Part shown: positions 45,932-57,159 of the stretch, piece after piece
Numbering within the stretch: position 1 is the first letter of the stretch
How the letters are laid out: the number at the start of each line of letters is the position of its first letter
Assembly (NCBI GenBank): GCA_051530055.1
Contig: CM121343.1
Location: forward strand, 496,001-560,000
DNA: 64,000 nt
Direction of reading: 5' to 3'
Source: Neoechinorhynchus agilis
Lineage: Eukaryota > Acanthocephala
The notes under the pieces: model-generated
Told to the model about the DNA's origin: nothing
The model's database searches: none
Seen by the model: the letters and a program-made list of their open reading frames with translations, nothing else
Made by a program: the position numbers and the translations under genes

Positions 45932-48368
45932 ATGAGCAAGGTTAGTATGATTGTTGCTGTTTTTTCTTTAAATGGCTTTTTAAGAGAGTTTTAAATGATG
46001 AGTCTGCTGATGAGGAGAGTGAAAAAAAGATCCCGCTTTTGGAAGAAAGTGATCCACAAGATCAGGTCTCTACAATCAAGACGGAATTGATTGTGGTTAA
46101 AGGGGAAAGTACTGAAATTGAAAAATCTCCCGGTAAGACAGGCGAAGAAAAAATTTGTGTTCAGAGCGAAGTTAAACCTGAGGAACAAGAGAAGGTCGAA
46201 GTAGAAACTGATCAAAGTAAACCTGAAGATTCAAATCGTGGTAATCCTGAAAATGCATCGTGCGTTGTTCATATCAGTTCTATTCCTCATGACGTCCCCG
46301 ATCAGAAATTGGCGTTTATTGGTCTTGCATTTGGAGAGCTACATTGCATTTTGTACCTTAAAAACAAAGGTCAGGCGTTCATCAGCTTTCGCGATATCAA
46401 TGACGCTGCTAAAATGGTGAATTATTTTGCCAAATTCACTCCGGTTTTGTTGGGAAGTCGATTACACGTTCAATTCTCAAATCATAAACAGATAAACCTA
46501 TCCCAAATGAGTCCGTCTGTAGCTCATACCCAACTGGCACTTAAATGTGCACGGGAATTGAAAGCAAAAGCTGCTTCGGGCGAGGTTGGAAGTGTAGCTC
46601 GATTGCTTATTCATGATATGGTAATGGGCGTCTCCGGTAGTATATCCGTGGATACTCTCTATCAGATTTTATCTAAATTCGGACCAGTTTTGAAAATCGT
46701 TATTGGAAAGCGAACGTCATCTAGTCTTCTTGCTTTTGTTCAAATGAGAACTGGATCAGACGTAGGTGTTGCCATAAAGCGTTGGATTTACTTCGAAGGG
46801 GAGTTGGTATGAGTTAATCCTCCGCTATCCAAGAACTCAATGGTCTCTGCTTATTCGGTGGAGGATTTAGCCAGTGTAGCATTGATAGAGCCAGGACGCC
46901 TTGTTTATTTGTGAGAGCCAATTGTGTAAGATGCCGAGACTATACTAATCCTTGTCTTCTAAGTCCGGAAGTTGAAATCGAAGCAGCGCGTCATCAAAAT
47001 GGACCAATTCCAACCGTAGATCTAACAGATGATATCGTCGAATACGTTCCTGATGATGAGACTCCGAAAATTACTTCCAATCCTGCCCAGCAAGCAATCG
47101 CTCGTAGAAAAATGACTACATTAACCGGTGCGGATTTGTATGAACCCGTTGAACAGGATGATCCTTCTAATGATAACGCTCAACTGGAAGAAGAACAAGC
47201 AGCCACTGCCGCTATGCTGTATGCTGCTGCCGCCGCTGCTGCTTCAAGACCGCTAATGTCCACGATTCCCCAGTTAGCTTCATCAATGAATCCATTTGGA
47301 CTTCGAACGGCATTAGCAGCTGCCGCTGCATTCTTTGATTCGGTAAGATTCTTCTCAATGAACTAATAAACCTCTATTGCCCTATAGCCGGATACTTCTG
47401 GATTTCGATTTGGATATACAGGGCCAGTTCCAGAGGAATTCTTAACAGATAATGGAGCTTTTGTTACAAATCGATCACAGAAACGCGTTCTTTTAGTCTC
47501 CAACCTGAATGAAGCGGTAATACACTTTGATGCTAGAAATTGAACCACGCACATCGGATATTGTTTAGGAAATCAACACAGATAATTTGTTCATTTTATT
47601 CGGTGAGTTGCCTAAAGAAAAGGTCATTTAGAATTTCCGTAGGGGTTTACGGCGATGTCAAAAGAGTCAAGATTCTGTTCAACAAAAAGGATACCGCTCT
47701 TGTACAGTTCAACACTTCTGATCAAGCCGAAACAGGTTAATTTTTCTTCTGCTATAGTCGAATTAATGCACTCGATAATCATGTAATGTTTAAGCATTAA
47801 GGTTGCTAGATGGTATCAGTATTTTTGGTCGCAGGATGAAGATTTCATATTCTAAACATCTTAACATTCAAAGGGTCAAGGATACAGACGTAAGTATTTG
47901 CTTTTACTTATTTAGAGTCCGCCGATATTTCTCTTAGAATCCAGAACTTACTAAAGATTTTGAAGATTCTTCGTTGCACCGATTTAAAAAACCGGGATCT
48001 AAGAATTACATGAACATTTTCCCACCAAATCCTTCTCTGCACCTTTCCAATCTGTCGTTCGTATCTTTATCTTTTTCTGACTTTGCTTACTACATTATTC
48101 TTGTCGCGTCTAGTGACGAAGTGACTGAAGAGGAAATCAAGACACTGTTTAGCAAATATGGACGGGTTGAACACTTCCGCTTTTTCGAAAACAGCAACCA
48201 AATGGCACGTATCACGATGGATTCCATCGAGAGTGCATGCCACGCTCTAATGGTCAGACATCAAAATCATTAGTCACACATCGGTGTCACGATTTTCCAT
48301 AGGCTTGCCATAACTACCCAATGTCCAAAAGTCGATATCTCCGCGTTTCGTTTTCGAAGTCGCGATAA
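45932..48368 (+). CDS. hnRNP L / PTB-family RNA-binding protein
   Basis: Nuclear splicing regulator with four RRMs. Ten exons join in phase with GT-AG introns of 38-60 nt: 45932-45940, 45985-46780, 46834-47342, 47388-47516, 47569-47602, 47643-47735, 47795-47889, 47938-48056, 48114-48252 and 48303-48368. An acidic N-terminus is followed by RRM1 (VVHISSIPHDVPDQKL...QAFISF), RRM2 (KIVIGKRTSSSLLAFVQM...LNGLCLFGGGF), an Ala-rich linker (MLYAAAAAAASRP), RRM3 (RVLLVSNLNEA...NLFILFGVYGDVKRVKILFN) and RRM4 after the signature LHRFKKPGSKNYMNIFPP, ending YLRVSFSKSR, as in PTB/hnRNP L. The first coding exon is only nine bases (M-S-K). AATAAA occurs near 48453 and 48464. Confidence 0.93.
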
Positions 48369-48943
48369 ACCGAACCGATTCTGTCCTTTCTCTCTCCTTT
48401 CATCTACACTTGTCGTGGATCTTTATGGCGTGCTTGTTTTGCGAGTTATCGAAATAAAAAACCAATAAATGTCAGTAATTTCCCTATTTATTTTCAACCT
48501 TTCCTCCTTCTCCTCCTCCAAACATACACAATAATATAACGAGTACACTTTAGTTTTCGCGTAAAATGTTTTTGAATATAATCAGCCATGAGCTCTTTGG
48601 GTAAACTTTCATCCATCATCACCAGTTTTCGATTTCCATAGGGGTTCAAAAGGTCAGTGTTTTTGTTCTTAAACTAATCAATTATTTACGCTCACGATTG
48701 TTTTTCATCTTGACTCTTTAAATATTTGAACCGCCACTTGGACAATACAAATATTTAACGACACAAAGTCTTGATTATGTGTATTTAGGGCCAGCGGCAA
48801 CAATATATCTTTTCTCGGGAGAACGTTTTTGTTAGTGAAATAACATTGAACCTAATCATCTTTTAAATTGTTGAATGGTCCCATCCTTTTCTGCTGAGAA
48901 CGTTAGCATGGTCTCGAAATGTAAATCTTAAAACTTATTTAAG
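48369..48943. other. Intergenic between hnRNP L and AATF
   Basis: Contains the poly(A) signals of hnRNP L and leads to a splice acceptor (CTTATTTAAG) touching the AATF ATG. I see nothing else. Confidence 0.5.
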
Positions 48944-50408
48944 ATGAATTCGAAACCTGAAAATGCGGAAAGCACGCGAATTTTTGCTCCAACTGCACAA
49001 TCTGATACACAGACGTTTTACAAAGAGCAACTGGATGATTTTGAACCTAAAAAACCTTCTTCAAACTCCATCTTGAATACTAGCCTATCCGACGACGACG
49101 ACGACGATGATGATGAACACGATTTTGAACTCGATTCGGAATCCGGAGATGATAATTCTATTAGTAATGGTGCCAAGGATGAAACTGACGACGACGATGG
49201 TAGTGGTGGTGGTGGATCAAACGACGGCACTTCATTATACGAAAGGGGCAAGCGTGTAAAGCAGCAAATCGCAATGACGAATCTACTCATTGATACACGA
49301 GTGCTCTTGCATCAGCTGATGATCCAGACTCGAGGAAGTAAATTTCATGATTTGCAAAAGGAACAGAGCACCATCCCAATCGATGATCTAAACCAAATCA
49401 TTGATGTAATCAAAAATGTGTCGGATAAAATTGGAATAATGACGACCGTTTTGAGTGCGATCGGGATATATTTCGTCACTAATCGGTCGTAGTAAATTGC
49501 TCCTCCACAAAGGAAATGTCTTTCACTGAAAACTGTGATAGCATACGAAATGCCAGGTAAGCGCATAGTTTTGTCATTAAAAATTCATAAAAACAAGCGA
49601 TTTCTTAATTAGTGCCTTAAATTATTTAGAACCTTGTACATTGATAGAAAATGTTCAATCTTCTTAAAAATGTCTGGACTTTTTGAAAGCCGATAGTGAT
49701 TTATGTTCGCAATAAATTGATAGCCATTTATAATTCTTTTGATTTTTAACAGACCGGGAAACGTTCAATTAGTGTCTAAAGACTTAAAGTTTCTTGGCTG
49801 TGTTTGAGTTTTATTTTAATTTTAGTTAATTTGACTTTTGTGCCTTGTGCAGGAAACCGATATTAACTTATTGGCACAAAAAGGGTCAGATAATGAGGTC
49901 GCTAGCAAAACTTGAAAGGCCAATTAATGATCAAATTGACAAAATCCTGAGCGAACGTTTGAAGACGCGTCTCCATGACTCCACAAGTGTTGACGATCAC
50001 TCGATTCCTTCTCAATTCGACGATTCCGATTTTGTGGACACAATCGTATCTCGGCATTATGGATCAATATCACAACTTCCTACTTTAAGCAATTCTTATG
50101 TTCAAAATTATCTAAAGCATAAAGGAATACATAAGCCGAAGAGTAATAGAATGAAAACATCAAAGGGAAAAAACGTAATGTAAGCTTATAACGTCATTTT
50201 TTCTTCTGAACATTTTGTCTTTAGCTACAAAGTGCATCCGAAAATTGCAGGTTTTTGTTTACCCAAGACCCGTCGGTCCATTCGAACAAACAATCACGAG
50301 TTCGATCGGTAAGTTTTTTTTGATTTTTTAAATTTAATTGCGCCTTAAATTTTTTGACTTAGAAAAGCTTTGTTTGAATCTTTGTTCAATGTAGTGACGA
50401 GTACATAA
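48944..50408 (+). CDS. AATF: AATF / Bfr2-family nucleolar protein
   Basis: Small-subunit ribosome processing factor of the nucleolus; in vertebrates also apoptosis antagonizing transcription factor. Exons: 48944-49454, 49493-49556, 49853-50179, 50225-50308 and 50363-50408. An acidic Asp/Glu-rich N-terminus precedes the conserved helix YERGKRVKQQIAMTNLLID (family [20 protein letters not shown]). The TRAUB part follows: TYWHKKGQIMRSLAKLER, DQIDKILSERLKTRL, then KTSKGKNVIYKVHPKIAGF and FDRKALFESLF, matching [22 protein letters not shown] and the DARTELYRSLFG ending. The ATG directly follows an acceptor-like TTTAAG. The first intron is small and could also be read as a hairpin (see rejected items). 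Confidence 0.9.
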
Positions 50409-51411
50409 ATGTTTAATATCTAATGAATGTTTGTGACGGTTTGAGTTCATCTTACAAAAATGCGCTTAAGATAATTTTTGCGTCTTCGTTTAAGGAGGAT
50501 TCTGTTTCAAATTTAAGTCGATATAGTTTTGGTTACTAGTCAGCTCCATATAACTAGAATCACCGAACTCCCCTCCACTTTTGAACTAAAATATCGCGTA
50601 AATATTGGTTCGTCATTCAAAATTACCTAATTCTTTTGCTGAACAGATCATTTGCCTATAACCAAGTTCGATGTCTGTTGTAAAGATTTTTGGTTAAGAT
50701 CATAAGGTAAAATTACATTTAATCAAAATCGCCTGAAAGATTCGGTTCGCTATTTTTTGTATGTATATCTTCGTGAAATTTTAAACAATATTTAAAGCTA
50801 CGACAATGAAAAACACTTTTAAACTTGGAATCCTTTATATAATTTGCTCATTTGGTTGCACTACTTTCCCGTAAGGGAACGAAGGTTTCTTTTCGATTGT
50901 CTTATCTAAGTTTCACATTTTTGAGGCGAGTTCAGTAATACGCTTTTTTTCACTGATTTTTGTTTTATATTTAAGGAATTTTTGACATGAAATTTGCGAA
51001 ATTACTCGGAAAATAAAGTCTAGATGTTATCGCCCTCTAGTATTTTAATATTCGGCTGTTGCATCTCAGAATGAACTTCACACCTATTGAGCACCATTGT
51101 ATAGTTTTTCTTTGAAATCGACTAGAAAATACAATGGCGTTCTCAGAGTGCTGAGTGTCGTTCTCATAGTCGAGCTTCGTGTAAAGCAAAACGACGACGA
51201 CGAAGTTGTCATTGGAATATAGTTCCATCTTTTTTGTATTTTAAAATCACGAGCAGATAGTTTGGATGAGAACTATGAATGTAAGTAGCCATTTTTTGAG
51301 GCCACTCTGAGTTCTTTGACGTCGATTTCTGGGATAAAGACAATTGGTTTTAGACGAGCGAAGTTTCTTTTTATCCGGAATTTTTATGCACGCCGATTTT
51401 AAAAAATTCAG
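50409..51411. other. Intergenic, nothing recognised
   Basis: About 1 kb of AT-rich sequence ending in a long run up to AAAAAATTCAG, an acceptor that touches the ATG of the next gene. No coding or repeat feature supported. Confidence 0.5.
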
Positions 51412-52412
51412 ATGGCTTCTCATGCGTTGATAAGCAAGATAGAATTGTTCAACGATAGAACAAAGAAGGAAATGGGAACATTAAACAACGTCCCTCAATC
51501 GGAGACGATCGCTCATCTCAAAACTCGCATTCATCATCTGTATCCGCGGCTCTATGAAAGTCGATTGCGACTCAAACAATTCGGTTCTAAAGAAGTCTTA
51601 CCTAATTCTACTCTACTGTCGAACTTGATTGGAAGTGGCAATGACCACCGTCTTGCAATCAGTGTTAAGGATTTAGGTCCACAGATATCATGGCGAGGAG
51701 TATTTATAGCAGAATACGTCGGACCACTCTTGATATACCTAATCGCTTATACGCTTAATAATTTCGTATTAGCCAACGGTCCACGTAATCCAATTGTTCA
51801 CATTGCTGCGATCTGTTGGAGTTTCCACTTTGTTAAACGGATATACGAGTCGTGCTTTGTTCATCGATTTTCTCAAGAAACCATGCCGTTTGTCAATTTG
51901 TTTAAGAATTGTGGATACTACTGGGGATTCGCGATCTGGATCGCCTACCTTATCAATCACGATCACTATAAACAATGATACCTGGTGTAGTCTTGGTGCT
52001 CCTTGACTGCTACACCCAAGTGTCATGTACTGCTCCATCATCTAAGTCAATTCTTGTATGGATCGGAGTCCCAGTGTTCTATTTGGCGGAAATCGGGAAT
52101 TTCCAAGTACATTTACTTCTAATGCATTTAAGACCGTCGAAATCAACCGAACGAAAAATACCAATGCCACTTCCTGCATTGCCCTTTACTTCCCTTTTCA
52201 ATTATGTTTCTTGTCCTAATTACACGTACGAAATCCTTGCTTGGCTGGGATTCTTTTTACTGACTCAGTGCTTAGCTGTGCTCGTGTTTGCATTTGCCGG
52301 TGCAATTCAAATGACTATTTGGGCAAAAGGAAAACACAGGAGATACATTCAAGAATTCGGAGCCACCTATACTAAGCTCAGACGAAATGCCATTTTACCC
52401 TTTATTCTGTGA
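51412..52412 (+). CDS. TECR: Very-long-chain (trans-2) enoyl-CoA reductase
   Basis: ER membrane enzyme that reduces trans-2-enoyl-CoA in the last step of fatty acid elongation. Two exons, 51412-51968 and 52028-52412, give about 314 residues, as usual. The N-terminal ubiquitin-like part carries ETIAHLKTRIHHLYPRLY and RLRLKQ; membrane segments follow (ISWRGVFIAEYVGPLLIYLI; the NPIVHIAAICWSFHFVKRIYE block). The catalytic C-terminus has GNFQVHLLLMHLRPSKS, the signature VSCPNYTYEILAWLGF and MTIWAKGKHRRYIQEF. The start follows AAAAAAT­TCAG directly, an AG at zero distance. The intron is not GT-AG: a stop codon comes before any usable GT. Confidence 0.95.
51969..52027 (+). other. Non-GT-AG hairpin intron in TECR
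   Basis: 59 nt whose removal joins INHDHY to TAPSSKSI, matching the vertebrate INHPLYTPP spacing. ACAATGATACCTGGTGTAGTC near the left end (shown up to 20 nt: ACAATGATACCTGGTGTAGT) faces GCTACACCCAAGTGTCATGT near the right end. TA occurs at both junctions. No GT exists in frame before the stop TGA at about 51977, so GT-AG splicing cannot produce this protein. Confidence 0.8.
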
Positions 52413-55400
52413 AATCTAAGAAGTGGGACGAAAGTGGTGCCATACATTTCCGATTCTTTATTGAATTGATTGGGAGGCACGCAACGAGCAATTCAACTCC
52501 TACGATTAAACGATCAATTCTAATGAATTATTCAGTTTCCCGTAGCATAGTACAAGGGCAATTAGGTTCTTTTAATGGATTTTGAGCCTCAACTTTGCTG
52601 TGATTCCATGCGTTTTATTCTTTTAATGGATGTGATTGATTCATGTTTTTTTATCGATTTCTCGTGAACTTCTATGAGAAAAATAAAATACGATCACGCT
52701 CAATAGGAGGAGATGTCAATTATTTTTGACAATTTTTTGCTTGTTTTTCGTTGTTCATACCGTTTCTTTGTTGATGCTGTTAGACCTTGATTGGTCAATA
52801 TATATCAGATCGAAATTGCCTTTTGCTTGTTGTTTATTGATCCATTTTTCTTGTGAATCTTCAGCTTGGCATCCTTTATCTTCAACATACTAAAATGTAC
52901 GCTCGAAACGTTTAACGAGCACGAACAAAATTAGCTAACCGTTTCGATCACATAAATATTGGTGTCATTATGTAACCTTAATAAAATTTTGGAACTAAAC
53001 CTCAATAAATAACCCTCACCATCTGATTAAAGGAATGATTAAAAAATTAAATATGCAAAGTACAAGTGCACTAGTGACTGCATATTGGTACTTTGGTGGG
53101 CAAATGCACTGTGAATGCATAGTAAGGGGCCTCCAGATAGGACTTGAGATCTCTGTGATAACGGAATTGACGATTTTTAGCCCGTAGGCGTACGCCGTTT
53201 AGATATTTTGAGAACCGTTGTTTCCTTCATTTGTAATATCTTGTTCTTAGTCTTCTTGTGAAGCTCGTGTGACTGATGTGATCTTTTAATTATAGCACAG
53301 TTCCACGTTTCCGCATCCCGAGCAACGTCCCAACAGCGGCAGTTAAGCACACAACTAATTTCATATTCAATGTAAATTTTGGAACGCACCCAAGGGGGTT
53401 GGAATAACGAACTCTGAAGGATAAAAGTTGCAATCGGCATTCTTGTGTAGATCCTGCCAATAAACCACTTTTTTTATACTGCTTTTAAGGCCAAAGCCGA
53501 AAAATCCTAAGTGAAGAATCTTTGGACAAAATTAGGTTTTAGATTGTTTTTGGTAAAGCGAAATAAAGAAAACTAATTTAATACTTTCTTTTGGTCGCTT
53601 TGCCACAATGACAAACCTTGAGAAAATGTCCGAAAATAAATTAGTGAATCCAAATCTGGAGTGGCAAAAATATCAAATGAAAGTATATTTTCCTCTGAAG
53701 ATGATAATATAGACCAAGACAATAATTTAATATTTCGACCTTTAAGCGTATGACTTCTTCAGAATTGCTCTTGTGTAGAGGAAATTTACAAGCAATTCTG
53801 AAGTCTCACGCGTAAAGGACGAAATATTATATCATTTTTCCTCATTTCGCTTGACCAAAAACAAAATGAGGTTTTTAAAAAAATTATGAAATTTTTACGT
53901 GGAGTACCCTATTGAAATGATGAGCTGCTATTTTAACCTGGAAGGACGGATATCCGCCAACACTTTTGCAAAATACACACAACCCGATGAACCTTTTCTC
54001 CCACAACCAGGATCCTTCTATTCAAAGATGACAACCGTTATAATATTCCGAAGATGATCCTTGAAAACATTGGCCGATGAAACATTGATGGCGATAAAAT
54101 ATTACGCAAATTTTGGCAAATGGTTGTTGGAACATTATACGCTCCTTGTCAGAAGCATTCAGTTTTTTAAGTGATTGGTATTTGGTCGTGGCCTGAAAAT
54201 CACCTTTATGTCTCCAAGGCGCAACGAGCTATACTCGTGACCTTTATGACTACGCGATCCAAAACTCATTTTCATCCATTTTGAACGTATTTCGAAAAGC
54301 TTCTTCAACATGAATATAGATTTGCTCCGATTATTAATACCATTTACGCTCTGTTCGACTTTTGCAGACATCAACAAGTCTCTTAAGATTTTTTTTCATT
54401 TACACCCACAACAACAAAACGTTTCAACAATCACCACCGTCCACGAAGAAGAGGCATCGCTCTCCCCTCAGTGGTCGCGACCACACTCGCTGCGTTTCCT
54501 CTTTGGATCGCGAGACCAATGGTTTGGCGCAGGAATGCACCAGCTCTTGTATTTCCTGTCTTCTCGATAACTCCTTTGTAGTGCCGAGTTAGCGAGCGCA
54601 CCAAGAGTCTCCACTCCAAAGGGTACAAAAACGTGAGAACAAAAACTACAATGTTGACACCCAGACGCTTTATCAATATTCGATTCTTATAATTAAGTCT
54701 TGTTAGCACCTCTTTATCAAGAGAGCAACGAAAAGACGACGCATTTTTCGTATTTAGGAAAACAGTTTGACAGTAAGTACCAGTCTAAATCGAATCTAGA
54801 TGTTGTTGTGTTAAATGAAGTAGAAAGATCTTTCTGTAATTCCGGATCATGAAATAATCGGTCCAATTTATAAAACCAACGAGAGTGTCGGGTAGTTTAG
54901 ACGCTAAAAGTCATCAGAATTTGTATGAATTTCTAACTTTAATGCTCTGGGTTTATGGAGTCATTCAAATTGGGCCGAAGAATGAAACAAGCGCCTGATT
55001 TTGAAAGCAATTAAATTCGTTCAATGATATAAAATTGTCTTATCAAAGATCATGCCGTTAGTTGCCCTTATGTTCAATTTCATTTAAAATAAACAGGTGC
55101 ATTTCATTTATTTACCTTACCTTCATTTTGAAATAGCAAAGTTCTCACGGTTGTCCACGAGTATCCTTCGCCTATCCTCATTTTTCATTTCTGATAATAT
55201 CTGAAATATCCAATCCTGTGTGACCCATTCGATATTGTTGGTTCTAAAATTAGTAGTCGTAACAACAGCCAAACTTTTTTGTTGTGAATGTTTTTATAAT
55301 ATTTTTCGTAAAGGCTTTTAGCTTAAAAAAGAAGCTCGAAGAGTCTGTACGCAACGAGAGACGCAGCATGGAAAATCAATGCTTAGCACCCTACTATATT

Positions 55401-55659
55401 TCTTAAAATTTAGCAATCTTAAACCAGGATTATCTTTCAGTTTTATTAAGTCTCTTTCGAAAAACACCAGTCTTTTAGAGGAAACGTCGCATATTTACCC
55501 ATGTTTAAGGGCAAATTAACCTTCGATAAAATATTGTTCATGGTATTCAAGTAACTTTTAGTCATATCTCAACTATCTCCGCTTTCCTTTGATGAAATAT
55601 TAAGAAAACATCATCGCATAGATCAAATTATAAACGAATTTGTGTTTGGTGCTGAAGTG
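52413..55659. other. Gene-poor region with foldback repeat
   Basis: AATAAA signals for TECR lie near 52683. A foldback lies at 53725-53835. A frame at 54310-54570 (+) starts with a hydrophobic leader (MNIDLLRLLIPFTLCSTFA) and encodes 86 residues including PHSLRFLFGSRDQWFG; a secreted peptide precursor is conceivable but not supported by homology. The rest shows nothing I recognise. Confidence 0.4.
53725..53835. repeat. Foldback repeat, third member
   Basis: Arms of about 40 bp: ATATTTCGACCTTTAAGCGT with GACTTCTTCAGAATTGCT at the left face AGCAATTCTGAAG with ACGCGTAAAGGACGAAATAT at the right. Same core as the foldbacks at 3446 and 3780. Confidence 0.75.
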
Positions 55660-56850
55660 AGGCCATAATTTTCCCTGGGCACACAACCCACCGATATGGT
55701 TCAAGGAAGCGAATTAGTCCAGCCTCCTCGGGACGTATCTGAGAACCCGGATTAATGCGCACAAAACTCAGCCGTGTGCTTCGGGGTATTAAGTGACTTT
55801 ATGCGCTCCCCTGAACCATGTCGGTGGGATGTGTACCCAAGGAACAAAATTATCAGCCTTGAAAAAGGCCTCACTTCAACACTCAATGAAAAGTAACAAT
55901 CTAACCAGGTTTAGAGATAAAATAATTAAATAATTGTCCCAAAACTAAAAACTGGCTGATTTTGTTGACATTCCGTATTTGTGCCGAGCTGGAGCCCCGA
56001 ATCCTGTTCAGGCAACCCCAAAGAAAAAGGCCTCACTTCAACACAATAAAAGTAACAATCTAACCAGGTTTAGAGATAAAATAATTAAATAATTGTCCCA
56101 AAACTAAAAACTGGCTGATTTTGTTGCACATTCCGTATTTGTGCCGAGCTGGAGCCCCGAATCCTTGTTTCAGGGCAAAAAAGGTTCAAAATCCATTAAG
56201 ACCGATAACGCACAAAGGGGACGCAATACCCCGCCGAAGGGAAGAGGAAACTGATGAATCCCGCCTCCTCGGGAGGTATCTGAGGATTCGGATAAATGCG
56301 CACAACACTCATAGCCGTGTTGTTCAGGGTAATAAGTGATTTTATGCACTTCCTGAACCATGTCGGTGGGATGCCCAAGGAACAAAATTATCAGCCTTGA
56401 AAAAGGCCTCACTTCAACACGTAATAAAAAGTAACAATCTAACCAGGTTTAGAGATAAAATAATTAAATAATTGTCCCAAAACTAAAAACTGGCTGATTT
56501 TGTTGCACATTCCGTATTTGTGCCGAGCTGGAGCCCCGAATCCTTGTTTCAGGGCCAAAAAAGGTTCAAAATCCATTAAGACCGATAACGCACAAAGGGG
56601 ACGCAATACCCCGCCGAAGGGAAGAGGAAACTCTCTGATGAATCCCGCCTCCTCGGGAGGTATCTGAGAATCCGGATTAATGCGTACAAAACTCATAGCC
56701 GTGTGCTTCGGGGTATTAAATGATTTTATGCGCTTCCTTGAACCAGATCGGTGGGATGTCTGCCCAAGGAACAAAACTAACAGCCTTGAAAAAGGCCTCA
56801 CTTCAACACGTAATAAAAAGTAACAATCTAACCCGGTTTAGAGATAGAAT
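55660..56850 (+). repeat. Second array of the 41.7 kb repeat family
   Basis: About three units, with unit starts (AAGGAACAAAA) near 55838, 56377 and 56765 and a short internal duplication near 56015-56060 that lengthens the first. Carries the same ordered blocks as the array at 41700-42530. It opens with CACACAACCCACCGATATGG followed by TTCAAGGAAG, nearly the inner end of the foldback insertion at 28868-29102. Confidence 0.85.
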
Positions 56851-57159
56851 TTGTGTCCCTGAAAGTCTTTCATTAGGAACAGCACGACAATGGAAAATAA
56901 AGTCGATAAAAGCGGGCATCCATGGCGTCCTCCATACTTTCTGAAAAATTTGCTAGAAGGATTTCGTTCCGATTATTTGTCGAATTTCGGGATTTTATAA
57001 AAGATTTCGAGAGGTCTAGCTCAATCAATAATTTGTTAGCATATGAGATCTCGTTTAGTTTGTGTAGTTCCTCTGAGAGTCGCTATTTAAAGACTCCTTC
57101 CAGCATTCCGATTATTGGATTTTGGGTCGCCTTAATGCGGACCAACTTTAGTTATCAGG

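Noticed and set aside
46771-46840. hnRNP L intron first read as a non-GT-AG hairpin intron
   Set aside because: A GT-AG intron at 46781-46833 gives VAIKQLNG in phase, so the facing repeats are inside a normal intron.
47731-47800. Second hnRNP L intron suspected to be non-canonical
   Set aside because: GT-AG at 47736-47794 gives QAETALRLLDG, which matches the RRM length exactly.
48250-48310. Last hnRNP L intron suspected to be non-canonical
   Set aside because: GT-AG at 48253-48302 restores the exact length of the PTB C-terminus (ALMACHNYPMSKSRYLRVSF).
49440-49493. AATF intron with strong facing ends GACGACCG/CGGTCGT
   Set aside because: Kept out of the five main cases because a GT-AG intron (49455-49492) is also in phase and this region of the protein is too variable to decide.
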